DNA of 63,456 nucleotides, from contig JACDOK010000011.1 in NCBI GenBank assembly GCA_017656185.1, positions 1 through 63,456 of the forward strand, in the 5' to 3' direction. The notes under the pieces were generated by a model that saw only the letters and a program-made list of their open reading frames with translations, did not search any database and was not told where the DNA came from. The position numbers and the translations under genes are program-made. Source of the stretch: Peptococcaceae bacterium (GTDB taxonomy: Bacteria; Bacillota; Desulfotomaculia; Desulfotomaculales; JACDOK01). Of this stretch, positions 43,655 to 52,196 are shown piece by piece; position 1 is the stretch's first letter; every line of letters starts with the position of its first letter.

Positions 43655-45204
43655 GATTGGTAACGGCCGCAGAAATGCGGGAAATCGACCGGCAGGCCAT
43701 TAAAGTTTTCGGCATACCGGGACTGGTACTTATGGAGAATGCCGGGTTAAAAGTAGTAGAAGCAGTTAAAGAAACTTTAGGTACTTTAAAAGGAAAAACT
43801 GTGGTCATTTTGGCCGGCAAGGGTAATAACGGCGGGGACGGTTTTGTAGCGGCACGCCACCTGGCCAACGCCGGGGCCAAAGTACGGATAATGCTGGCCG
43901 CCGATCCCAACGATATCACGGGCGACGCGCGGGTGAATTTCGATATCTGCCGCAAGCAGGAATACAAGATTTACGACCTGCGGGAGAAAAACGCCCTTCA
44001 GGTGCTGCACCTGGCTTTAATGCAGTCGGATCTGGTCGTCGATGCCCTGTACGGTACCGGATTTCGTGGACAGATCAAGGGGCGTACTGCCGAGGTGGTC
44101 AATGCCGTTAATGAAGCCCAGAAGCCGGTGATAGCGGTAGACATCCCCTCCGGCGTGGAGGCCGATACCGGAAAAGTTAACGGCCCCTGTATCAAAGCAA
44201 CCCGTACCGTTACCTTCGGGCTCCCTAAAGTCGGTCTCGTACTGGAACCCGCCTTGCTGTACGTCGGGCAGTTATGTGTCGCGGATATTTCCCTGCCCCC
44301 GTCTCTCATTTCTGAAAAAGGCAGCCGTTATCTGCTGACACGTGATCTGGTACGGTCATGGTTGACCCCACGCCCACTGGCGGCTCACAAAGGGCAGTTT
44401 GGACACGTTCTGGTAGTAGCCGGATCCCGGGGAATGTCGGGTGCCGCCTGCTTGGCAGCCGTGGCGGCGGTACGCAGCGGTGCAGGCCTCGTAACCCTGG
44501 CCGTCCCCGCCGGCCTGCAGGATGTTGCCGCCACTAAAGTCACCGAGGCAATGACCCTGGGTCTGGCTGAAACGGCTGAGGGTACACTCAGCCCGGCATC
44601 ATGGGAACAAATTATGGAGTTTACAACCAGAGCCTCGGTAATGGTTTTGGGCCCGGGCCTTTCAACGCATCCCGAAACAGTACAATTAGTAAAAGAATTA
44701 ATCTCCACAATAAACATTCCGTGCGTCCTTGATGCGGATGCTCTTAACGCTCTCGCCGGGGAAGCACACAAATTAAAGGCCGCTAAGGCTCCTCTGGTCA
44801 TAACACCCCATCCCGGCGAAATGGGAAGGTTACTCAACACCAGCCCCCGCGAGATACAGTCGGACCGCCTTAAAACAGCGGAGCATGCCGCCCATGAATG
44901 GGGCTGCACCGTTGTGCTGAAGGGCGCACGAACGATTATTGCCGGCAGTGAAGGAGTCTCTTACATTAACCCCACCGGTAATCCCGGTATGGCTTCCGGC
45001 GGCACCGGGGATGTATTGGCCGGGACTATTGCCGGGCTTCTCGCCCAGAGACTGGAACCTTTGAAAGCCGCTGCTGCCGGGGTTTACTGCCACGGCTCGG
45101 CCGGGGATATGGCAGCGGAAGAAAAGGGACAGCATGGTTTAATAGCAGGTGATATAATTGAGAAGTTACCGTATGTGTTAAAGGAGATTGAAATTAGTAA
45201 TTGA
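43651..45204 (+). CDS. nnr: Bifunctional NAD(P)H-hydrate epimerase / ADP-dependent dehydratase
   Basis: A 517-residue metabolite-repair enzyme that restores damaged NAD(P)H. The N-terminal YjeF_N epimerase domain (1-215) has MRLVTAAEMREIDRQAIKVFGIPGLVLMENAG-type start, GKGNNGGDGFVAARHL and VDIPSGVEADTG. The C-terminal YjeF_C dehydratase (about 225-510) has VLDADALNAL, TPHPGEMGRLL and NPTGNPGMASGGTGDVLAG. The fusion is intact. The GTG start overlaps the acpS stop. Confidence 0.93.
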   Translation: MRLVTAAEMREIDRQAIKVFGIPGLVLMENAGLKVVEAVKETLGTLKGKTVVILAGKGNNGGDGFVAARHLANAGAKVRIMLAADPNDITGDARVNFDICRKQEYKIYDLREKNALQVLHLALMQSDLVVDALYGTGFRGQIKGRTAEVVNAVNEAQKPVIAVDIPSGVEADTGKVNGPCIKATRTVTFGLPKVGLVLEPALLYVGQLCVADISLPPSLISEKGSRYLLTRDLVRSWLTPRPLAAHKGQFGHVLVVAGSRGMSGAACLAAVAAVRSGAGLVTLAVPAGLQDVAATKVTEAMTLGLAETAEGTLSPASWEQIMEFTTRASVMVLGPGLSTHPETVQLVKELISTINIPCVLDADALNALAGEAHKLKAAKAPLVITPHPGEMGRLLNTSPREIQSDRLKTAEHAAHEWGCTVVLKGARTIIAGSEGVSYINPTGNPGMASGGTGDVLAGTIAGLLAQRLEPLKAAAAGVYCHGSAGDMAAEEKGQHGLIAGDIIEKLPYVLKEIEISN

Positions 45205-45251
45205 TGATGGGCTATCCCCGTTCTAATTAACGTAATCAAGGAGAGATTGAT

Positions 45252-46388
45252 ATGTCTTCTTCCGTCCCCATCTACGCCAAAATCGATGTGGCTGCTTTAA
45301 AACATAATCTCAGCGAAGTGCGGCGCCTGGTCGGAAAAGATACCGAGATAATGGCCATCGTAAAGGCCAACGCCTACGGCCATGGTCTGGTGGAAGTCGC
45401 ACGGGTCATGCTGGATAACGGGGCTTCACGGTTGGGAGTAGCGCGCGCTGGCGAGGCCATACGGTTACGTAAAGCCGGCATCACAGCTCCCATTTTAATC
45501 CTGGGATACACGCCACCGGCCCAGTATGAAGACGTGCTGACCTACGATCTTACCCAGACCATTTATGACGTCGAACTCGCCCGTATGCTTTCCGATATCG
45601 CCGGTAAATTGGGCAAAAAAGCACGGGTACACCTGAAAATTGATACCGGAATGGGGCGGCTGGGTTTCCTGGACGGCCCTTCCGTTATGCGGGATATCAT
45701 CGAAGTCGCCCTGCTGCCCAACCTGGAATTGGAAGGCATGTTTACTCACTTCGCGAGCGCCGATATTAAAGATAAATCCTACACCCAGCAGCAGTTCTCC
45801 CGCTTTATTGAATTAGCCTGCACCTTGGGCCGGGACGGCATCGACATTCCCCTGCTGCATGCCGCCAACAGCGCCGCTATCATTGACATGCCCGAAACCC
45901 ACCTGAACCTGGTACGACCCGGGATTATGCTTTATGGTCTTTACCCGTCACCTGAAGTGGAAAAACACCGGGTAGACTTAAAGCCGGCTATGACCCTTAA
46001 AGCACAAGTTAGCTTCGTAAAAAAAGTCCCGGCCGGAACCTCTGTAAGTTACGGCTGTACCTATACCACTCCTAAAGAAACCATACTGGCAACAGTTCCC
46101 GCAGGATACGGCGATGGTTACAGCCGCCTGCTGTCCAACCAGGGTGAAGTATTAATTCACGGCAGGCGGGCTCCGGTGGTCGGGAGAGTATGTATGGACC
46201 AGCTTGTGGTTAATGTGGGGCATATTACAGACGTGGCCATAGGTGATGAGGTTGTACTGTACGGGCGCCAGGGGGATGCCGTTCTGCCGGTGGAAGAATT
46301 GGCTGATAAAATCGGAACTATCAATTACGAAGTCGTTACCGCCGTGAGCGCCCGGGTACCGAGAGTGTACGTAAACGGTGAGGAGTGA
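45252..46388 (+). CDS. alr: Alanine racemase
   Basis: A 378-residue PLP enzyme interconverting L- and D-alanine for peptidoglycan. The PLP lysine is Lys38 in IVKANAYGHG. KIDTGMGRLGF, MLYGLYPSPEV and the second catalytic Tyr in VSYGCTYTTP are present, as is GRVCMDQLVVNV. The ATG at 45252 has SD AAGGAGAG. The stop codon lies in a heptamer array. It converges on the LytT-like regulator gene. Confidence 0.95.
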   Translation: MSSSVPIYAKIDVAALKHNLSEVRRLVGKDTEIMAIVKANAYGHGLVEVARVMLDNGASRLGVARAGEAIRLRKAGITAPILILGYTPPAQYEDVLTYDLTQTIYDVELARMLSDIAGKLGKKARVHLKIDTGMGRLGFLDGPSVMRDIIEVALLPNLELEGMFTHFASADIKDKSYTQQQFSRFIELACTLGRDGIDIPLLHAANSAAIIDMPETHLNLVRPGIMLYGLYPSPEVEKHRVDLKPAMTLKAQVSFVKKVPAGTSVSYGCTYTTPKETILATVPAGYGDGYSRLLSNQGEVLIHGRRAPVVGRVCMDQLVVNVGHITDVAIGDEVVLYGRQGDAVLPVEELADKIGTINYEVVTAVSARVPRVYVNGEE

Positions 46389-46418
46389 GAAGTAAACAGT
46401 AAGCAGTGAACAGTAATT
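46384..46418 (+). repeat. Heptamer array (AGTRARC-type) at the alr 3' end
   Basis: Five consecutive units AGTGAGA, AGTAAAC, AGTAAGC, AGTGAAC, AGTAATT. The TGA stop of alr is part of the first unit. A weak stem AAACC-TAT-GGTTT follows near 46430-46442 between the convergent genes. Confidence 0.8.
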
Positions 46419-46472
46419 TGGCAATAAAGAAACCTATGGTTTTCTGGCTTAGTCGCGCCAGCGGCACCTGGC

Positions 46473-47225
46473 CTAAAACCCCAGGATCTTGCGCAGTTTC
46501 TTCGCCTGGGCACGACTCAAAGGCACCTCGCTGTGCTCCTTGTCGTCGACCACTAGAGTATAGGTACCATTGAAAAACGGAATAATCTCTTTTACCTTGT
46601 GCATGTTGACAAGACAGCAGCGGTGCGTTCGGAAGAAAATATTGGGGTTAAGCCGGGACTCCAACTCTTTTAATGTAAAATTAGTGTGCAGTTTATCGGC
46701 ATAAGTTTTAAGGTAAACGGCATCCTGTTCCGTAAAGGCATATACGATGTCTTTTTCTTTTACAAGCACCGTTTTACCATTCTTTTCCGCCGGCAGGCGG
46801 TCGATTTTAATCACTGTCTGGCCGGCACTTCCTGCCGACCTTTCATCGGAAGCACCTTCCTGGGTAGCTTTGAATACTTTGTTGACGGCCTGCAGCAGGC
46901 GTTTCTCGTCAATGGGTTTGAGAATATAATCAATAGCATTAACCTCGAAGGCTTTTAAAGCATACTCATCGTATGCCGTCACAAAAATGACATACGGCGG
47001 GCGTTCCATTTCCTGAATGGCCGCTCCTAACTCCAACCCGTTCATACCCGGCATCGATATATCGATAAACAGCACGGAGTAATCCAGTGCCTTGATCAGC
47101 TTCAGAGCTTCCTGGGCGTTAGCCGCTTCGCCGACGATTTCAATATTATCAATTTTGCCCAAGGCATAACGCAGCTCCTGCCGGGCCGGGTACTCGTCAT
47201 CTACAATAAGAGCTTTTAACTTCAC
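46473..47225 (-). CDS. LytTR-family response regulator
   Basis: A 250-residue two-component regulator. The receiver domain (1-120) has the acidic pocket VDDEYPARQEL, phospho-acceptor Asp55 in LFIDISMPG and the conserved Lys in YILKPIDEKRL. The C-terminal LytTR DNA-binding domain (about 150-250) has FFRTHRCCLVNMHKVKEI and SEVPLSRAQAKKLRK. It lies 2 bp after its kinase. The likely target is the divergent permease pair at 48787, although no consensus binding site could be proved. Confidence 0.9.
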   Translation of the reverse strand: MKLKALIVDDEYPARQELRYALGKIDNIEIVGEAANAQEALKLIKALDYSVLFIDISMPGMNGLELGAAIQEMERPPYVIFVTAYDEYALKAFEVNAIDYILKPIDEKRLLQAVNKVFKATQEGASDERSAGSAGQTVIKIDRLPAEKNGKTVLVKEKDIVYAFTEQDAVYLKTYADKLHTNFTLKELESRLNPNIFFRTHRCCLVNMHKVKEIIPFFNGTYTLVVDDKEHSEVPLSRAQAKKLRKILGF

Positions 47226-47227
47226 GG

Positions 47228-48538
47228 TTACACCTCCTCCTCTACGGTGTCACTGATTAAAGGTAAACGGAAACTTACTCGCGTGCCTTTACCGACTTCA
47301 CTTTTAACATTGAGGCCGTATTCCGCCCCTAACAGGCTCTTTAAACGCTCGTGGACGTTACTCAACCCTACCCCGCTCCCGGAACCAAAACCGGGTTTAA
47401 AAATGCGGGGAAGTATCTCGGGAGGTATTCCGACACCGTCATCCACAATTTCCACGCCCATCTCATCACCAATCCTGCTAACTTTAATTTTAACAGTACC
47501 GTTGCCCATTTTTGGCATGATACCGTGTTTGACGGCGTTTTCCACCAGAGGCTGCAAGGTAAGCACAGGCACTTTGTATCGGAGCAGCGTATGGTCAATA
47601 TCCCGGGCAATGGTCAATTTTTCACGGAACCTGGCTTTTTCTAAGATCAAGTAAGTATGCACGCACTCTAACTCTTCGCTCAAAGTGCTGAAATGGCCGG
47701 TGCTTTTAAAAGCATGCCGGAAAAAACTGGCCAAGCGTATCAGCAGGTCACGCGCCGATTCGGGATCGGTTCTGATTAGCATCGTGATGGTGTTAAGGGT
47801 ATTAAAAAGGAAATGCGGATTGATTTGGGCCCGCAAGGCATCCAGTTCGGCCCGCGTGACCAATTGCGCCTGCCGGTCAACTTCGGAGAGTTCCATCTGC
47901 ACGCCTAAAAGCTGGGCCACACCGATAGCCAGTTTAACCATCTCAGCCGGAATAGGACCTTTTTCGGTACGATAAAGTTTAATGGTCCCGATAACTTCTC
48001 CTTTGAGCTTCAGAGGTACAATGACGGCGCCTTCGATAGGGCAGACACAGTTTTTGACCGGACACTGCAGATCTTCTTTTTTTTCTACTATTTTAAGTTC
48101 GCCGGTTCTGATAACCTGTTTGGTGGCAAAAGTTACAATATCCTTACCCGGCGGGTGCTGATCACAGCCCGGGCCGATAAATGCCAGCACACGTTGACGG
48201 TCAGTAATGGCTACTGCCGGAACGTCTCCTATTTTCTGAATAATTTCCGCCGTCTTACGTGCCGTTTCCTCATTCAGACCGCGGCGCATATAGGGTAGGG
48301 TCTCGCTGGCAATCTGCCAGGTGGGGTCCTGGGAATGTTCCTCCAGTTTTACAGTCACGATTTTGCGTCCACCCGGACGTCCCCGGCAGACAAACAACAG
48401 GGCTAGAGTATTCGCAGCACAAAGAACCAGGGCCACCGGCCAAAGAGACGGGTTCCACCACAAAAGCCCACCCGTAATAACTGCCTGGCTTAATAAAAAA
48501 CGGCTCACCCAGTTATCTGCATTCCTCGAATAAGGCAA
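47228..48538 (-). CDS. LytS-type sensor histidine kinase with GAF domain
   Basis: A 436-residue kinase. Two membrane segments lie near residues 13-50, followed by a GAF-like sensor domain (about 85-215) with a cysteine cluster CPVKNCVCP (159-167) that could hold a metal or redox cofactor. The His_kinase domain has the phospho-acceptor His242 in AQINPHFLFNTLNT, and the HATPase domain has QPLVENAVKHGI and DDGVGIPPE. It lacks the 5TM-LytS input domain used for pyruvate sensing in B. subtilis, so its signal differs. Confidence 0.88.
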   Translation of the reverse strand: MPYSRNADNWVSRFLLSQAVITGGLLWWNPSLWPVALVLCAANTLALLFVCRGRPGGRKIVTVKLEEHSQDPTWQIASETLPYMRRGLNEETARKTAEIIQKIGDVPAVAITDRQRVLAFIGPGCDQHPPGKDIVTFATKQVIRTGELKIVEKKEDLQCPVKNCVCPIEGAVIVPLKLKGEVIGTIKLYRTEKGPIPAEMVKLAIGVAQLLGVQMELSEVDRQAQLVTRAELDALRAQINPHFLFNTLNTITMLIRTDPESARDLLIRLASFFRHAFKSTGHFSTLSEELECVHTYLILEKARFREKLTIARDIDHTLLRYKVPVLTLQPLVENAVKHGIMPKMGNGTVKIKVSRIGDEMGVEIVDDGVGIPPEILPRIFKPGFGSGSGVGLSNVHERLKSLLGAEYGLNVKSEVGKGTRVSFRLPLISDTVEEEV

Positions 48539-48577
48539 ATCAGCTTCCTTCCCCGGTTAACTAACTTTTATATTTGT

Positions 48578-48606
48578 ACTATACTATATGATTCGGCACC
48601 CGTAAA
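48578..48606 (-). promoter_or_regulatory. Promoter of the LytS/LytT-like operon
   Basis: TTTACG (48601-48606) and TATAGT (48578-48583) are separated by 17 bp on the minus strand, 40 bp upstream of the kinase start. Confidence 0.65.
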
Positions 48607-48786
48607 CAATCCCGTCTATGTAAATTATCACAAAATTATTAATATTCAGCTGTTATGCCGCCTGTAATTATTACCTGTAATTTCACAAACTGGATTTCGG
48701 AATTCATTAAAGGGAAATAAACGCGCCTGTAGAAAGCACGTAGTGATTTTATCTCGTCTGGTATTGGTCTTGGTTAGGAGGGCAAT

Positions 48787-49335
48787 ATGAAACAAATTAT
48801 TACCGGCATGATGGCGGCAGTTATATTCCTAGCCCTACTGGCATATACACGCGGGGGCACCGGATTGCTGCTAACCGGTCTTTACAACGGCGGCCAAATA
48901 ATCTGGCAAGTCCTTCCTTTGATTCTCATTGCTTTCGCTGTAGCAGGGCTGCTGCAAACGGTTATATCCAAAGAAACAGTGTCCAAATGGCTGGGTAAAG
49001 AGTCAGGCATTAAAGGGATATTTTTGGGTGCTTTAGCCGGGGCACTGGTCCCGGGCGGTCCTTATGTCTTTTTCCCCCTGGCGGCTACTTTTCTGGTTTC
49101 GGGCGCCGAAATCGGCACCGTAATCGCCTTTCTCGCAGCGAAAAACCTGTGGACGTTAAGCCGCCTACCTATAGAAATAGCTCTTCTTGGTTCTCATATC
49201 ACACTAGTGCGATACGCGGTCACTTTTATATTCCCCGTTTTATTGGGAGTGCTTGCTAACGTCCTGTTCTCCCATCGCGTCGAGGCCATCCGTGAACAAA
49301 TTCAAAAGCTGCAAAAGGTGGAGAAAGCTTCATGA
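48787..49335 (+). CDS. Small permease, half-size DUF318/ArsP-like (first of a pair)
   Basis: A 182-residue membrane protein with about five hydrophobic segments. The block KGIFLGALAGALVPGGPYVFFPLAATF (residues 77-103) matches a repeated block in the next gene, and both halves resemble the two internal repeats of DUF318-type permeases (YraQ/ArsP). The C-terminus is an amphipathic basic helix. SD TAGGAGGG precedes the ATG. It overlaps the next gene by 4 bp. The pair probably forms a heterodimeric transporter; the ligand is unknown. It is divergent from a LytTS-type system. Confidence 0.6.
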   Translation: MKQIITGMMAAVIFLALLAYTRGGTGLLLTGLYNGGQIIWQVLPLILIAFAVAGLLQTVISKETVSKWLGKESGIKGIFLGALAGALVPGGPYVFFPLAATFLVSGAEIGTVIAFLAAKNLWTLSRLPIEIALLGSHITLVRYAVTFIFPVLLGVLANVLFSHRVEAIREQIQKLQKVEKAS

Positions 49336-49817
49336 TTACCACTATAATTATACTTTTCCTCATGTTCATAGTACTATTTGTGATCGCTTATCGTAAAGGC
49401 GACGGCAGTCACCTGAAAGGACTTAAAACCGGGGCTCACATGTTCAAAGGAATCATCCCTCTTTTGCTCCTGGCCTTTCTTTTAAGCGGCCTGATTGAAG
49501 TGGCGATACCACCGGAATTAATTCAATCTTGGCTGGGAGACCAAGCCGGCTTTAAAGGCATCTTTATCAGCACCCTTGTCGGGGCCCTGATACCCGGTGG
49601 CCCTTACGTTTCCTTCCCCATCATCGCCGCCATTTTTAATGCCGGTGCCGGGATCGGAACGGCGGTAGCGCTCATCACCGGCTGGGCCCTGCTGGGCGTC
49701 GGCCAGCTGCCCTTCGAAGCCGCCCTGGTAGGACCACGCTTTATGATCACCCGCCTCAGCCTGGTCTTTATCGTCCCGCCCCTGGCGGGCTTAATAGCAC
49801 AGGCTCTTTTCGGATAG
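49332..49817 (+). CDS. Small permease, half-size DUF318/ArsP-like (second of a pair)
   Basis: A 161-residue membrane protein homologous in plan to its upstream neighbour: KGIFISTLVGALIPGGPYVSFPIIAAIF (about residues 75-102) aligns with the same block there, and IPLLLLAFLLSGLIEV with VLPLILIAFAVAGLLQT. Four to five membrane segments are visible. The overlapping start (ATGA with the preceding TGA) implies coupling. Two half-size partners suggest a split version of a single full-length permease or a dual-topology pair. Confidence 0.6.
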   Translation: MITTIIILFLMFIVLFVIAYRKGDGSHLKGLKTGAHMFKGIIPLLLLAFLLSGLIEVAIPPELIQSWLGDQAGFKGIFISTLVGALIPGGPYVSFPIIAAIFNAGAGIGTAVALITGWALLGVGQLPFEAALVGPRFMITRLSLVFIVPPLAGLIAQALFG

Positions 49818-49898
49818 ATTTATTTCTTATACTGATGGAAACCACCGGCGGGGATAACGTCTCATCCAAATATATCCTTCTGTTAATCCTGCCTGTTT

Positions 49899-50939
49899 TT
49901 ATTCCTGCAGTATTTCACGGGCCACCTGCAGCACGTACTCAATGTCATTTCTACTGACATCCAGATGTGTAACAAAACGCAGTTGATCCGGCCCGAAAGA
50001 CGAGCACCGGATCCCCCGTGCCTCCAGCGCAGCCGCAAAAGTCGCCGCGCCCGGCTGTTTCGCCACTTCTACCACTACGATGTTGGTTTGCACCCGTGGC
50101 AGGTCGATTTTTAAACCTGGAAGCTCCGCCAACCCGGCAGCCAATACCTTGGCGTTCTTGTGGTCCTCGGCCAGCTCGGGTATGCGGTCAAGTGCCACCA
50201 GTCCCGCCGCCGCCAACACGCCGGCCTGCCTCATTCCCCCGCCAAGGGCCTTGCGGTATTTGCGGGCCCGGGCAATAAAATCGGCGTCACCGGCCAGCAG
50301 CGATCCCACCGGCGCCGCCAAAGCCTTTGAAAGACAGAACATTACCGAATCGCAGTACCGGGTAAACTCCTTAACATCAATATCACTTGCCACCGCAGCG
50401 TTGAATATCCGGGCCCCGTCAAGGTGTACGGACAGCCCCCGCTCCCGGGCCAGGTTGTAAAGGTTAGCCATCATTTCCGGCGACATGACGGTCCCGCTGC
50501 CGCGGTTAAAGGTGTTCTCCAGGCACACCAGGCGGGTGCGGGGGAAATGAATATTCTCGGGCCGGAGGGCAGCCCTCAACCGGTCCGGCCCTTCAGGGCC
50601 CAGCAGCCCAGCTACCGGTTTCAACTGTACTCCGGCCAACATGGCCGGTGAACCCACCTCATAGTAGCAAATATGGGATTCCTCGTCCAGGATAACCTCG
50701 TCCCCGCGCGCGGTATGGGTCAGTACGGCAATTTGGTTGCCCATTGTACCGCTGGGAACGTAAAGTGCAGCTTCCTTCCCCACCAAAGCGGCGGCCTTTT
50801 CCTCCAACCGGTTCACCGTCGGGTCTTCGCCGTACACATCGTCGCCCACTTCGGCACGGTACATTGCCTCGCGCATCTCTTTCGTCGGTTTGGTCACCGT
50901 ATCGCTGCGCAGGTCTATTATTTTTGTCTCTTGCGGCAT
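49899..50939 (-). CDS. ltaE: Low-specificity L-threonine aldolase
   Basis: A 346-residue PLP-dependent aldolase cleaving threonine or allo-threonine to glycine and acetaldehyde. Characteristic features are [12 protein letters not shown] at the start, [34 protein letters not shown] and the PLP lysine Lys205 in [15 protein letters not shown] related beta-eliminating lyase activity cannot be excluded. The gene stands alone between the permease pair (convergent) and a CBS protein. Confidence 0.9.
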   Translation of the reverse strand: MPQETKIIDLRSDTVTKPTKEMREAMYRAEVGDDVYGEDPTVNRLEEKAAALVGKEAALYVPSGTMGNQIAVLTHTARGDEVILDEESHICYYEVGSPAMLAGVQLKPVAGLLGPEGPDRLRAALRPENIHFPRTRLVCLENTFNRGSGTVMSPEMMANLYNLARERGLSVHLDGARIFNAAVASDIDVKEFTRYCDSVMFCLSKALAAPVGSLLAGDADFIARARKYRKALGGGMRQAGVLAAAGLVALDRIPELAEDHKNAKVLAAGLAELPGLKIDLPRVQTNIVVVEVAKQPGAATFAAALEARGIRCSSFGPDQLRFVTHLDVSRNDIEYVLQVAREILQE

Positions 50940-51011
50940 CGTTCTCCCTCACTTATGCTGGTATTTTGGTAACTTACATTGTCCGTTACCGGGTATAATT
51001 CCTGCTACAAA

Positions 51012-51050
51012 TTATGACGCCCGGACCAAATACCGGTTCGGGCGTCATAA
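51012..51050 (-). terminator. Hairpin downstream of the CBS protein gene
   Basis: A 12-bp perfect stem (51012-51023 with 51039-51050), 15-nt loop, starting 26 bp after the CBS gene stop. The following minus-strand tract is TTTGTAG, so it is a moderate terminator. Confidence 0.6.
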
Positions 51051-51075
51051 AGAAGCCGTAATGCGAGGGAAATCC

Positions 51076-51570
51076 TTAAATCCTATGGGCGATGAAATCA
51101 AAAAGCTCAATCGTCCGTACAACCCCGACCACTTCATGGTTTTCGACCACAGGGAGAACATTGACCCCTTTTTGGGCCACTATTTTAATGGCTTCCAGGG
51201 CGGAAGTATCGGGATGCACGTGAATCACTCCGGCATTTCTCATTATGTCCCGAACCTTTAACTTGGTCCAGTTCTGTGTGTGCCAATTATAGAAAGAGGC
51301 CCACGAGGCAGTAGAGTATTGTAAGTCCAGCATTACCTCGTCAAAGTTCATCGCAGATAGGATGTTCCTGAGAGTCAGAATACCTACGGGATGCTTCTCC
51401 CGGTTAAGTACAATCAAAGAACGGTGTCCCATCAAAAAGTTCTTGTCATAGCGGAATGATTCATGCAAGACGTCTATTGCATGATCGACAGTGTCATCTT
51501 CGTATACCGTTGAATATTCCTCAATCGGCAACATTAGCTCCTTTACTTTAACAATTTCGGGAATGTTCAC
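51076..51570 (-). CDS. CBS-domain protein
   Basis: A 164-residue protein made of a CBS pair: the first at about residues 8-75 ([30 protein letters not shown]) and the second at about 103-162 ([37 protein letters not shown]). Between them is an insert rich in Trp, Tyr and Ser ([17 protein letters not shown]). Such stand-alone pairs sense adenine nucleotides and regulate partner enzymes or channels; no partner is evident here. A possible promoter (TTTACA-16-TTAAAA) lies near 51620-51650 on the minus strand. Confidence 0.8.
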   Translation of the reverse strand: MNIPEIVKVKELMLPIEEYSTVYEDDTVDHAIDVLHESFRYDKNFLMGHRSLIVLNREKHPVGILTLRNILSAMNFDEVMLDLQYSTASWASFYNWHTQNWTKLKVRDIMRNAGVIHVHPDTSALEAIKIVAQKGVNVLPVVENHEVVGVVRTIELFDFIAHRI

Positions 51571-51768
51571 TGACCATCACCTCCGTGCCAAAATCTCTCC
51601 CGAACTTAATTTTAGTACTGCACTTTTAAAATATGATTAATCCTGTGTAAAAACAATGTAAGCTAACAGCAATATTTATCCTACACCCTCATACCCCAGA
51701 CATCAATACCCTTCACCCAACCGAGTAAAATCGGAACCGAAAAAGCATCAAAATTTAATAAAGAAAAC

Positions 51769-51797
51769 TTGACGAAAAATATTTCCCTTACTAAAAT
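51769..51797 (+). promoter_or_regulatory. Promoter of the sdpRI-like operon
   Basis: TTGACG (51769-51774) and TAAAAT (51792-51797) are separated by 17 bp. The imperfect inverted repeat ATTTAGAT-GATA-ATCGAAAT at 51801-51820 covers the expected start site and is a likely SdpR/ArsR-type operator. Confidence 0.8.
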
Positions 51798-51849
51798 GGT
51801 ATTTAGATGATAATCGAAATAATGGCCCTCTCTACGGGGAGGTGATGAT

Positions 51850-52170
51850 TTGGGTTTAAATACGTTATTTAAAGCGCTTAGCGATAATACTCGACGGGAA
51901 ATTTTGCGCTTGCTGACTGATAAGGATTTGACGGCTGGCGAAATAGCTGAGGCATTTGATTTATCCAGGGCTACCATTTCTCATCACTTAAGCGTGCTGA
52001 AGGAAGCCGGTTTGATCCTGGATGAACGTCGTGGTCCGTACATCATTTACTCCCTTAATACGACTGTCTTCCAAGAAGTCGCGGGGTGGGTTTTTGATGT
52101 TACACGAACATTACTTAACAAAGAACAAGGTAAATCGAAGACCGGCATTCAAACACCCCGTCACAAATAA
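51850..52170 (+). CDS. sdpR: ArsR-family autorepressor, SdpR-like
   Basis: A 106-residue winged-HTH repressor. The domain covers residues 3-80 (LFKALSDNTRREILRLLTDKDLTAGEIAEAFDLSRATISHHLSVLKEAGL), with the SdpR-like RGPYIIYSLNTTVFQEVAGW end. No metal-binding cysteines are present, consistent with SdpR rather than a metal sensor. It starts with TTG at 51850 after SD GGAGG. In B. subtilis SdpR represses sdpRI and is sequestered by SdpI when SdpC toxin is present. Confidence 0.85.
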   Translation: MGLNTLFKALSDNTRREILRLLTDKDLTAGEIAEAFDLSRATISHHLSVLKEAGLILDERRGPYIIYSLNTTVFQEVAGWVFDVTRTLLNKEQGKSKTGIQTPRHK

Positions 52171-52196
52171 GATATCTTGAAAGGTGGTTATCAAAA

